From Tritrichomonas musculus (Eukaryota; Parabasalia; Tritrichomonadida; Tritrichomonadidae), in NCBI GenBank assembly GCA_039105265.1, contig JAPFFF010000042.1, positions 1,054,001 through 1,118,000 on the forward strand: DNA of 64,000 nt, given 5' to 3'. Of the stretch, positions 19,455 through 30,400 are shown piece after piece. The notes below the pieces were generated by a model that was not told where the DNA came from, ran no database searches, and saw only the letters and a program-made list of their open reading frames with translations. A program made the translations under genes and the position numbers. Positions within the stretch are counted from its first letter, which is position 1. Each line of letters begins with the position of its first letter.

Positions 19455-22400
19455 GGGACAACAGACAAAATTTTGAAAATTGAAAGAGTAAAATTCAATG
19501 AGTTCCCACAAAATGAAATTTTTAATAGAGACTTCCGTAAACAACTGAGTTATACGCAATATATAATAAATACTTGTTATACCAAATATGTTTTTTGAAC
19601 AACTGACTTATAAAAAAATAAATAATATAATATGTGAAAAACAAATGAAATATGAATAATTATTTTAAATACCAATTATTTGTCAGTTGTACCATATAAC
19701 ACTATTATTTAAAATACAACTTTTATTTTTTTTGGAAAAATAAGTTGTATATATATAACTGAGTTATACAATAAGTACATGAGTTATCCATTAAAAACAA
19801 ACTTGTACTCAAAGACATGTGATATGAAAAAATAAATTTAATCCATATAATTTTGTTTCAATCATAGAAACTCATTCATTTAGCAGATCGTTGCTTATTT
19901 ACAAGTATGTTGCAAAATACCCTCAATCCACAACTTCAAAATACTCGGTGCTTTTAATCGTTCAAAAATTTAATCTTTTTTATTATCGTTTAATCAGAGA
20001 ATATCAGTATATTAAATAAAGTTATTCAATAATATTACGCCAAATAAATGGGTTCAATAATAATTGAAGCATAAACCACCTCTTTTGAATTAGTTAATTA
20101 AAAAGATATGTTTTTTATAAAAATTCTTAAGCAGTTAATACGATATTTTTTTATTTAATGCATTTTTATGATTCATTTATTATTATTTGAATAAATGGGG
20201 GTATTATTAGATTGTTTATTGCAAACATTGGTGAAAATTTTTTATGAAAAGAGGTATTCATGAAGAGATCTAGCCTAGAAATTCGATTGATAATTAAATA
20301 TTATTTTATATATTTTATATTTATGCTATAATAGAAAGTATATAATGTTTTATACGCTTGATTTCGAGATATTAATATAAATTATATTTCTATAACTAAA
20401 TGGCTATGGAGAACTTTTGTTAGAGAAATTGAATTCTTAATTTTGAATATCATTAACAAAAGTTGTTTGATTTGAAAGAAAATATTTCAATGAAAATGGA
20501 GTAATATTTCAAAGGATTATTATAAAATATATATATTGCTGCTGATTTATTTATATAATATTTTAATATATTTTATTTATACTATTTTATTTATTTTTTA
20601 TGTAATATTTTATATTATATTTATATATATATAATATGGTTTGTTTTATTGAATATTAAGATAAATTCATAATTATAATTTGAATAAAGATTTATTATTG
20701 AAATGACGATCATTTTTTTGAATACTTGGTTAGTTTATATATTGAATGAAATAAAATAAATATTGAATTAATATATTTTATATTAATCAATTTAAAAATC
20801 TTGATTAATCATTTTATTTTTACAATAAAAAATAAAATACAATAATATTCAAAATACATTAAATATGTTTAGTGATATATAAACTTGAATACTTTCTTAT
20901 TTCTTGAAATACTCTTTTTATGACATTTTACACCATTAAAATAAGCCATTAAAATCAAAACCATTATTTCTCAAAATTAAGCGTATGAATATCTTAATCA
21001 CCAACATATACATTAATACATATAATAAAATATCATATGGGAAAGTATTATATAAAATTCTAGGCTGAAAAAAAAGATATGATAAGTTTATATATGAAAA
21101 AAATTTTAATTTCTTTTTATTTCTGTTTTTAAATCTAATTAAATTTGAAAAATCTAATTATTTAATTAATCTTATGTGTATTAATATAAATATATTTGGA
21201 ATTTTCAAAAATCATAAAGATTGAATGAAATATTAAAGATATATCAGATTAAAATTTTTATAAAATTAACTGTGTAAGACGTTCTTAAAATGATTATCTC
21301 GAACAACTAATTAATAATTATTGATTTGAATGCATATAACTTAATATTGATGGAAATAATGAGATTAGAAAAATTCAAAAAGACGTTAAGTCACTTAACA
21401 TGAATACCTCTTTATGAAACCAAAGAAAGCTTTGAAACGAATATTTGAATGGAATTTTGAATTTTATATTTTGGATTTTCCATTTTTATTCAAAAATTTA
21501 AATGCGTAAACCTTTGAATTTATTTATATATAACTCATTTATATATATATAACTCATATTTCTAATGTACAAGTCATGTATATGTTTTTAACTTATTTTT
21601 CCTTTTATATCTAATATATATTGCACATAATATAGTTGTAAAAAACAACAAATATATATAAATATAAACTCTTTTGTTTTTTGCTCTTTTGAGTCATACT
21701 GATATAACTGTTAAAATCTTATTATTCAAAATTTATATACTTATATATTTGTTGTTTACATCCGTCTCTAATATTCTTGGTTTTTAAAAATGGGAAATAG
21801 TAATTATTAATATTGTATATATTCATGAACATCATATTGAGTATTTTCTTATCCAAAGAAATAAAAAATTAAATAGAAATAAAAATATTTATTAAATAAA
21901 GGATGAAAATTTGATTCAGATAATATAATTTTAAAAGTATTATATACCCACTTAAGCAATTTACTGTTATTATGATGTAAAAAATGCTAATACTGATTTA
22001 TGATTTGAATATTTATAAAATGCAAATAAAACGAATATTGTCATCATATTGCAACCTTACAATCTAATTGATTCTTTATATGAAGTTGTGAAACATTTTA
22101 ATAAGCAGGTTTATTGATTATGGTAATTTGTATTGATTTTTCACACTTAAAAGCTTTTGTTAACTTAGATTCTTTTAATATTTGAATTGTTGAATAATAT
22201 TTGTAAGGATTTTCTAATGTAATAGTTCGTGATAGTTCTAATAAGACGGGAAAATAAAACCAAATAAAAAAAATTGATAAGGCCAATTATCTCAAAAATT
22301 CGCCTTATATACATATAATCTTTATTTTCAATATATTTTTATTAAATTCTTATTGCAATAAATTATTTTATTTAAATACTGTTTAAATTTATTCTTAATT

Positions 22401-22578
22401 TTATCATATTCCAATTTTTTTGATAGAATGAATAAATTGAGAAAAAGAAAAATTGATCGTTCTAGCGAAATATTATAATTTTTGACCTAAACTTTTTCCT
22501 AAAAAGCTACTATTCAATTTTATATTCTATGAGTTTATTGATTATTCAAAGGTTTACAAAAAATATGTCTGTTGTCCC
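19455..22578. mobile_element. 3.1-kb TTAA-flanked inverted-repeat element, no transposase
   Basis: Perfect 13-bp inverted repeats GGGACAACAGACA (19455-19467) and its complement (22566-22578) are each directly bounded by TTAA (19451-19454 and 22579-22582). TTAA target duplications are the hallmark of piggyBac and Kolobok transposons; ends beginning GGG rather than CCC argue mildly for Kolobok. The interior is more than three-quarters A+T without a long frame, so it is nonautonomous or decayed. A 1162-bp second element interrupts it, leaving about 1.96 kb of its own. Confidence 0.7.
20250..21411. mobile_element. 1162-bp inverted-repeat element with 8-bp duplication, nested in the TTAA element
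   Basis: Perfect 13-bp inverted ends AGAGGTATTCATG (20250-20262) and CATGAATACCTCT (21399-21411) are flanked by the perfect direct repeat TTATGAAA (20242-20249 and 21412-21419). There is no transposase. The AGAGG end resembles those at 58182, 51658 and 62636. T at 2 and A at 7 in the target match hAT preference. Confidence 0.85.
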
Positions 22579-23205
22579 TTAAGGAAAATTGAATTTTATA
22601 GAAAACTGAAAACTCTTAAGAAGCATTAAATAACTAATAAAATAATCATTTTATTTTTTCTCCTCTTTTTTATATCAAATATTATTATTATATTATAAAA
22701 AAATATTATGTAAATATTTGGAGATCTTTATGTTTTTCACATTAAGCCACCTGAGATATGATCCATATAAAGATAATACTTTCTATTTGATAATTGAAAT
22801 TTCTTATCAGATCCCTTTAACGTCTTTGTTTCTGAATTATATATAAATTGGAAATCTTTGAAATATTATATTGCTGAAATGATTCTTTATATTCCATACG
22901 TGAATTATTACCCATTGATAAGAATAATTTAAGTTTAACCCTTTTATAAACCATATTTTGAAATTATGATTTATATCAAAATTTCATCAAACCTCCTATT
23001 TATTTATAATATATGCATAAAAACACGCATGGATGAAAATAATTTTTAATAATTTATAATTATTTTTTTCTTAAAAATAATATTTTATAAACGTCACTTT
23101 TATAACCGCAATTCAAAAAAAACGTTTTGATAATGAAAAAGTTTGTTAATGATTGACTTTTTTTATGTCACAAACGTAATTTTTATACGTTAGTCTTCAT
23201 AAGAT

Positions 23206-24357
23206 ATGAGAAGTAGATCTTTAAGAATCCGTCCTTTGCACGATTCCACTGTTTCAGACTACGAAGTCAACGAATGTATCGAAGGATTACTCAAAGGTGA
23301 TTCAGTTGCATCTATTCCAAATCATTTATGTCAAGCCGTCATGACCACAATGACTCAAAAAAGAAAAGATGCCCTTTTGGCACGTGACGACAGTCTCGCG
23401 AATAAATATGAAGTATTATTAGGGCAAATGAAATATGGTCCTAACAAATTTGAAAATGATACTACAGCTCCTCCATTCCAAATGAGAGACAGGAGCCTCA
23501 GATTCTCTACTTCAATTGATCGTCAAAAAAGTCTTAAAACAACAAGTTCAGCAATCATGAAAGGTGCAAAATTGGAAACAATTGATATTCCTACAAAGCA
23601 AGCTATTGAACCAATACTCAAAGCCCGTCGTGTTAAACAAGTTTCTAAGACAAATTATGTTAAATCAGGCCAAATCGATCGTGCTGTTGACAATATTGCC
23701 GAATACGAACTCGATTCAAGAAGAGTTGCACCTCGTTTACTCAAAGTTCAAGAACTTGAACAAAGGTTAGCTGATGCTAAAGCACGTTATGAAGATGCAA
23801 GACAGAGAATGAGATTTAAGCGCCAACAATACGAACAACTTGAAAAAGCAGAACAAGAAAATCTTGAACATGAACTCAAAGATCAATTACTTGACTTTGG
23901 TTCACATGTCCCAACATCACTTCCTCTCGAATACTCTAAATTTTCGGGCAAGGTTCTTGATATGAGAACTAGAGAATACAGATCAGCTCAAATTCGCAAA
24001 TACGATGATGCTGCAGCTTTGAGAAGTGAGGCTGTGAAAAGAGAAAAGCAAGAACTTGATCAACTCAGTGAAAGATTTACACGATCATTCAAATTGCAAA
24101 GACAATACTTACTTAAGAAGCAAGACGAAAGAAGAGAAAGCTTCAAGACTCTCTGGAAGAGAAAGATGGAAAAGAATGAACTTGATTGCCATAGAACAAT
24201 GATGGAAGCTAGACAAGCTGTAGAAAACTTAGAGCGAGAACTTGCTGAAGCTAAGAAGAGTTGCAATAGCGAAATTGATCGAATCAACAACAATGAAAGG
24301 CTTGTTAATACTCCTATTGCTTCTCGAGCAGCCGCAACTCCTCGAAGGTATTATTGA
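23206..24357 (+). CDS. Basic coiled-coil protein, unrecognised family
   Basis: A 383-residue protein. The first 50 residues hold a compact, non-repetitive segment (SDYEVNECIEGLLKGDSVAS, then IPNHLCQAVMTTM). A basic linker follows, and from about residue 180 a long continuous coiled coil rich in Arg, Gln and Glu (QELEQRLADAKARYEDARQR) runs to about residue 370, ending in a short basic tail. Such proteins are common in the trichomonad cytoskeleton. Codon use is less AT-biased than in the neighbours, which hints at high expression. A TTCATA Inr-like sequence lies ten bases before the ATG. Function is unknown; a structural role is inference. Confidence 0.85.
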   Translation: MRSRSLRIRPLHDSTVSDYEVNECIEGLLKGDSVASIPNHLCQAVMTTMTQKRKDALLARDDSLANKYEVLLGQMKYGPNKFENDTTAPPFQMRDRSLRFSTSIDRQKSLKTTSSAIMKGAKLETIDIPTKQAIEPILKARRVKQVSKTNYVKSGQIDRAVDNIAEYELDSRRVAPRLLKVQELEQRLADAKARYEDARQRMRFKRQQYEQLEKAEQENLEHELKDQLLDFGSHVPTSLPLEYSKFSGKVLDMRTREYRSAQIRKYDDAAALRSEAVKREKQELDQLSERFTRSFKLQRQYLLKKQDERRESFKTLWKRKMEKNELDCHRTMMEARQAVENLERELAEAKKSCNSEIDRINNNERLVNTPIASRAAATPRRYY

Positions 24358-24706
24358 TTGAAAAAAAAATCCGTAATTTATATAACTAAATATTAATAAA
24401 AATGAAAAAAGAATAATCTAAAGCTTACTGGATCAGAATTTTCAATGAGTATTTAAAATTATATTTTAGGTCACCGGTTTCATTGATCTAAATAGATAAT
24501 AGATTGTTATACCGATGAAATAATGATTGAGAAATTCCCCAACAAGAAAAAATATTTATGTTTAAATGATGAAAAAAAATAACAAATTAGAAATACTTTC
24601 ATAAAATCCAATTAATATTTAATATTCATTTTGCTATCGAATTGCATGCATGACCTTTTAAAAAAATCAGAAGTAAACAAATAGGAATTATTTTACAATA
24701 AATAAT
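24358..24706. other. Spacer between converging genes, nothing recognised
   Basis: 349 bp of AT-rich sequence with no repeat or frame. Confidence 0.5.
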
Positions 24707-25702
24707 TTAATTCTCAGCAAGGATTGGTTGAGGGCTTTTTGGGATACGGTCTACAAAAATTGAAAGCACTTTATCAACAATTAAGTAAAGAATACAAAGA
24801 GCATCTATTACCCAGGCAGCAATTTCACTTGCTTTTAATTTGGTATGCTCCTTTGAAAATGGTGTGTAAAGTTCAGGAAGTCCTCTGGTTTCGAAAAATT
24901 TGTTCAAAAATCTTCCAAGTCGATAGCCTGATAAAACAATTCTATCATTTGATGTTTCGCGAACTGCTTGTAAATAGCTTGCTTCTAGCTTCTCATTGTT
25001 TTTGGCTGTATATGCAACACGCTTCGCTTCTTCAAATGATTCTAAAACCCAGTGATATGCATTTTCATCATCTATCAAATTTTGATATTTGGATTTCGGA
25101 TGTGTTTTGATTAAATTTGAAACGTTTGCCTCAAAGGTCTCGAGTGGTTTTATGAATTGATATTGAAGTCCTGCATTATCCCAAATTTTATGAAGTTGAC
25201 CGGCATTTGCGCCATATTGGCTATTGAAATAATATATGTTTCCACCAACATCACCTGTTTTGAATTCATTACTAAAAAGTGTTGCTGAATGCAATGGTTG
25301 ATGAGAATCACCTATAAAGTGAATAAAAGACCTTAATCCAAACGAAAGGGCCCAAGGTGATGTGGTTGATTTATCAAGCAAAAATTTCATACATTCATTA
25401 CAAATATCAGTAACATTGTAACAAATTGGTGGAACTTTTGCTTGATCAGCTGGCTCAACAATATAAGGTTCGTCAGAATAGTGCCATGTTTTCATAGTAC
25501 GAATTTGCGAGTTTGAAGTGCCGATTGAATCTTGCCATGCAGACATGTTTACCATATCTCCTGCTTCACCTGGCCACAAGGCAAATAAATCAGTAATCCA
25601 TTGGTTTTGTTCAGGCGTAATTTCAAGTTGAGCTATTCGAGCAATAAGATAGTGGCCAGTATCCCACCAGCAAAGAGAAAATGAAAGAAAGAGAGCAAAC
25701 AT
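24707..25702 (-). CDS. Secreted S1/P1-type zinc nuclease
   Basis: About 331 residues from the ATG at 25702-25700. A short signal peptide (MFALFLSFSLC) would be cut before Trp12, which matters because in P1 nuclease the mature N-terminal Trp is itself a zinc ligand. The full ligand set fits by spacing: Trp12, His17 (WWDTGH), Asp58, His74 (KTWHYSDEP), His128 and Asp132 (HFIGD), His138 (SHQPLH), His171 and Asp175 (HKIWD). The enzyme cleaves single-stranded DNA and RNA and removes 3' phosphates; trichomonads release such nucleases to salvage nucleotides, since they cannot make purines. The C-terminus has a hydrophobic stretch of about 20 residues (AAWVIDALCILYLIV), perhaps a membrane tether. An Inr-like TTTCAAT lies about 20 bases before the ATG. 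The frame is open 12 codons further upstream but without an ATG. Confidence 0.93.
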   Translation of the reverse strand: MFALFLSFSLCWWDTGHYLIARIAQLEITPEQNQWITDLFALWPGEAGDMVNMSAWQDSIGTSNSQIRTMKTWHYSDEPYIVEPADQAKVPPICYNVTDICNECMKFLLDKSTTSPWALSFGLRSFIHFIGDSHQPLHSATLFSNEFKTGDVGGNIYYFNSQYGANAGQLHKIWDNAGLQYQFIKPLETFEANVSNLIKTHPKSKYQNLIDDENAYHWVLESFEEAKRVAYTAKNNEKLEASYLQAVRETSNDRIVLSGYRLGRFLNKFFETRGLPELYTPFSKEHTKLKASEIAAWVIDALCILYLIVDKVLSIFVDRIPKSPQPILAEN

Positions 25703-26230
25703 ATTATTAAAATTTTTTTTGATTGAAATTACTAACAACGGCTAATTGAATATTCTAATTTTGAATGTATTATTTAAATAAGTAATTCAATATTTTTCAA
25801 AATCAAGTGTTATGAACGTAAAGACTGATGAGAATTACTTTTTTTTCTAGATCATTTAATTTTCACAACAGATATAAATGTTTTAGAAGTTGTGTTGTAG
25901 AGTAATTTATTTATTGCATTCAATTATCAAAAAATGTTATCCATCTAGATACATTGCTTTTAACTTTTAAATTTGAAATGAAATGTGATATAAAAGGAGC
26001 AATATCATGATAAAATTGTTCATCAATAAGCAAAGTTTCTTCCTCCTATAAAATAATAAACAAAAAAAAAGTCTTATTATAAAAAAATGATAATGATTCT
26101 AATATTAGTATCATTAATAAATTTAACTTTTCATATTTATTTAAAAAAATATATGAATTATTTAGCATACATAACAAATAATTTTATATCCACAAACCCA
26201 GTTTGCATTCTAAAGCAAATTTAAAATTGC
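25703..26230. other. Spacer, nothing recognised beyond an Inr-like site
   Basis: 528 bp holding the nuclease promoter (TTTCAAT on the minus strand within 25721-25730). The rest is AT-rich without repeats. Confidence 0.5.
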
Positions 26231-27145
26231 TTACGGATTATTTGGCTGATGCCCAGCTAAAAGATTTTCGGGAATTTGTATATTGTTAAATGCATCAGAT
26301 TCTAGTATCTGATAAATATGATTAAAATTATTTTCCATACCTGATAATAAATTGTTGATTTCATTCCTTTTGGATTCATCAATTATCAAGAGATTTGAAT
26401 TAGAATTTTGATTTTTATCAACATCAATTAGAGAAATAATTTCATCGACTTGGCTTTGAGTTTTAGGCTGGCTCGGAGACTTGTTTTGATCATGAGGGAT
26501 AATAATATGATCATGAGGAATAATAATATGATCCTTCGGCTGATCATTGCTTTCTCTTATTGCTGGAGGATTTGATTCTACATAATTAATTTTCTCATCA
26601 TTTAAGATTTGATTTCCATAATTTGCTTTTTTAGGATGAGAATTTATTTTTGGACTTGGCTTGATAACATCTTGATTTTTAGATTTTGAATTTTGCCTAT
26701 TAATACTTGAAGGAGGTTTTGCATTATTTTTATTTAATTTGCTCAAATTTCTTCGAGGATCATTAAGATCTCTTTGTTTGCTTGCACTTGGCGAAATATG
26801 ATATCGTAATGATTGGGGTTGTTGTCTTTTGGGAGATCTACGAACATCTTCATCTTTATTTGTTCTTGTGATATTTGGTGAGTTTCTTGGTTTACAACCT
26901 ATTGGTGGTGAAGCTGGAGGTGAAACATCTTGTTTGACTCTTTTTTTCTGATGTGATATATCATTTAAAGCTTCACCTATTTTTTTTTTTCTTTCTTTTA
27001 CTTGTAATGAATCATTTTGACGAACCTTCGAAACTTCAGAATGAATTGGCTTTTTTTTCGCACTGTTATGAGATATTGAATCTGTGCTTGGTATATTGGA
27101 TGATGTTTTTTTAGTTCTTAATGATCGAAAGTATAAACTTGACAT
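26231..27145 (-). CDS. Low-complexity basic protein, unknown
   Basis: About 304 residues from the ATG at 27145-27143; the frame stays open five codons further upstream but without an ATG. The sequence is rich in Ser, Lys, Asn, Pro and Gln (for example SPPASPPIGCKPRNSP) and is likely disordered and phosphorylated. A short in-frame duplication gives DHIIIPH twice near residue 220. The last 50 residues are more ordered (NLLSGMENNFNHIYQILESD, then IPENLLAGHQP) and could form a helix. No family is recognised. It is transcribed divergently from the 1562-residue axonemal-type gene, with starts 266 bp apart, so the two may share a promoter region. Confidence 0.75.
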   Translation of the reverse strand: MSSLYFRSLRTKKTSSNIPSTDSISHNSAKKKPIHSEVSKVRQNDSLQVKERKKKIGEALNDISHQKKRVKQDVSPPASPPIGCKPRNSPNITRTNKDEDVRRSPKRQQPQSLRYHISPSASKQRDLNDPRRNLSKLNKNNAKPPSSINRQNSKSKNQDVIKPSPKINSHPKKANYGNQILNDEKINYVESNPPAIRESNDQPKDHIIIPHDHIIIPHDQNKSPSQPKTQSQVDEIISLIDVDKNQNSNSNLLIIDESKRNEINNLLSGMENNFNHIYQILESDAFNNIQIPENLLAGHQPNNP

Positions 27146-27411
27146 ATTAATTTTTTCCACTTTTCAAATTTTTTAAGGAAAAAACGATCAGAATAAAAAA
27201 ATTTTGAATTAAAATTGATTACCTTCGTTAAATTCGATTTTTTATATAAAAAAAACTGTTTTATATTGTAAAATAAGATGAAAAACTCGGTAATACAAAA
27301 TTTAACTATATTTAAAAAAATCAAATTCAAATATGATAACGTACAAAAGATTGTTAGAAATTTCTACAAAATCTTTCTTTCTATCCCCTTTTCCAAAATT
27401 TTAATAAACAA

Positions 27412-30400
27412 ATGACACAAGATATTACTATAACACCATTTTTCATTACATTTGACGTAATCGGGGGATGCATTGATATTCAAACGATATATGATTATAT
27501 TAAATCAGCATATAAAAAAGAAGTATTTATTTTAAATGCTAACGATTATATTGATAATAGCAGCCGTCATTCATCATCGAAAAATTCAGATGGCTCACAC
27601 TCTCGACGCTCAAAATCAAAAAGCCCGTCGTCAGGAAACTCAAATGGCAAAGAAACTGATGAAAATTCAGGAAGTATCCAAAGTGGCCGAGGAAGTCGTC
27701 AATCGCATAACGCACCATCAAATTCTACTAGTCGGCCACGTGATAATTCAAGGTCGGTTGTTAAAGGATTTAAAGCTCGCATTGAATCAGATTTACCAAA
27801 ACTTATAGATAACAAACGAAAATTTATCGCAGCTCAAGAAAAAAAAAGAGCTCAACTCGAAGCTGCTAAAAATTCGCACAAAAAGATTCCTGCAGCAAAG
27901 CTTCAAGCAGAAGAAAAACCAAAATTTGATGGCCAAGTTGATGTTATTTACATCATTACAAATTTTCCATATCTACCAAAACAATTGAATGCTTTATTTG
28001 ACGGAGGGATTAAACTTGATGCCTTCATTGCTTTTAAAAGCAATGATTTTCAACTCGATAAACTAAACAAGAATGACAAAAGCGAAAATGCAGAAAAAAG
28101 TGATAATCGTTTAATTGAAAGCCTAGAAACTCCTATAACTGACAATAGTAGTACAAATCTAGGCTCAGCTGTTAAAAGTAGCCGTTCGATGGACCCCAAA
28201 AAAGGTACAAAAAAAGCTGCAATTAATGGATTTTCTTTAGATTATACAAACAATCCAAATTCTTACCCTCCAGCACGTTGGCAATCACTTCAATCAGAAG
28301 CACCTGTTTCAGTTTCCTTTATAGAAATAACTGTTGGAAATGATGCCGAATCAACATTCAAAATGATAGTTGAAAACGTCATTCAAATACAAAAGGCGAA
28401 AGCCGATTTTCAAGAATTTATTGAAGGAAGGAAATTCATTCATATTCCTTCTTCACAACCGTCACAACCACAAGATTTGTCTCATTTCCAACTTTTCATT
28501 GAAGACAACTTCGAATTGAACCAAAACATGAAATCCAGCCGAAGCCAAATCAAAGCGGGCAAAGGTGGAATTATCAACAACTTTACTTCATCGTCCTCGC
28601 TTTCAATGAACAGTAAAATGACAAATCCGACGGTTTTTGTAGACGCAATTCTCTCTCAATTAAAGTCGGGAGATTGGTACCCTGTACCCACCAAAAAACC
28701 GCCAGGGAAAACCGAAGAATATGCTCAAATGTTTCTTAACAAGTCAAAAGATGCAGCTCGAAAAGTGATTGTCTATCCGCAGCGGAAACAACTCGAGCCA
28801 ATTTTTGAATACCTTAAAGAAGACTCAAAAAGTTCATCTTCATTTTCAATTGACTTCAAAAAGGCGCTCCCTTCAGTATATGAATATTTATACAAACTAA
28901 TAAAATGGAAGTTGACTTATGAAAACATGTATGCTTGTAAAAGTTGGTGCGACTTTTTGAAAACGCCCGATAACTTTCATGCTTATTCAGGTCAAAAATT
29001 TGACCTTATGTTTCAACGAATTAATAAAAATTACAAGTTTGGACTGCCGTTGAACTTCTTCGAATGGAAGGATTGGTCGCTTTCAATTGAGCATGAAAAT
29101 GTAAGTGAAGTTTTGGAGACGGCGGTTGAAGAAGCAGGTATAGTTGACACTTTTTTTGATGAAGTTGTTGGCCTTCTTTTTGTGTTTGTAATGAAGCCGA
29201 TACCGCGAAACATCGGGTCATTTGTTCCTCATGTATACATGCCGCTAACGATGATGGTCAACACTGAATGGCAGACAAACATAGTCAATTATTCAGAGAA
29301 ACCGTCAACCGTTATGATTAATTCAAATGGCACCATTTCAAGTGATCAAGAACTTGAAGAAAACGCAGAGAACAGCAACAATAATAATAAGAAATCAAGA
29401 GTGCCAATCACGCCGTCATTCATTACTAAATCGTACAAAAACGATCAAATTAACAGCAGTTTATTCTATCAACTGCTGCCTTCTTTAAATGACCGTTTTC
29501 AAAATAGAGAGAACAGCATCTATAAGCTGCCAATGTACCTGACTAATTCAGAGGAGTTCACAACACCGTATTTCTTTGAGAAGTCAAATATGTATGTTCA
29601 CATCATCAGGAATTGTGTGCATGGTCAAATGACCTTCAATTTCAAAGCGTTCATTAACAAAACGTTCCAACTTTTTTCTTCACAAAATTCTATCTCAATT
29701 CTGCCGGTTGAAAATATCTGTTTTTACTTCACATTTCCGTTCACAGTGACAATCTTCTTCTACCAGCAGTCGATCTGCTACGACTCCTCGAAGCTCATTT
29801 TGAAAACGGCAGGAGAGACGCCGATAGTCGTCACAAAAAGTGGCGACTTGATGTTCATGAAGGACCAGAATACGCCACTCATCGTCAAGAAGGACGGAAC
29901 AATCGGACAGATGCTTCAGAAAGGAAAGTGGACGTACGTTAACAAAGACGGCGAAACTTACAAACCGCGATTTCACAAAAAAAAAGGAAAAATGGTCAAT
30001 TCAAAGGTCGATCTTCCTCACTCTTCTTTCTACGACGGCTCTAAAGGAATAAAGACAATGATTAGGCCCGACGGTTTTGAGTACGTTATTTCAAAGAAAG
30101 GAAAAAGGCAAATTATTTTTAAGAACGAAATAATCGTCGTGCAGGACGATAGCAAGTCAATATCGTACGATATCCCTTCTTTCCCAATGATTGAGCATAA
30201 CGAGGAGAACGAGTCTTTGTCGTTTGAAATCGACAAATTCAAATGCGTTTTCAAAGAAAAAACCGCCGAAATTCAATGCGATGAATTTTCAGTGGTTTAC
30301 AAAGAAGGAAGCATCTTATTGAAGTATAACGCTGTGATATCAGCCATCCTACCATCACAACCGCCTCCCACATCACCTCCACAACCGTCACAACCGCCAA

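Larger units (their letters stand above)
17969..23205. other. 5.2-kb gene desert with nested mobile elements
   Basis: This is extremely AT-rich. About 60% of it is the TTAA-flanked element 19455-22578 with 20250-21411 inside. A possible RNA-gene remnant lies at 18412-18500. An 86-codon frame at 19032-19292 has no support beyond its length. The two copies of CAACTGAGTTATAC near 19543 and 19755 are minor internal repeats. Confidence 0.6.
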
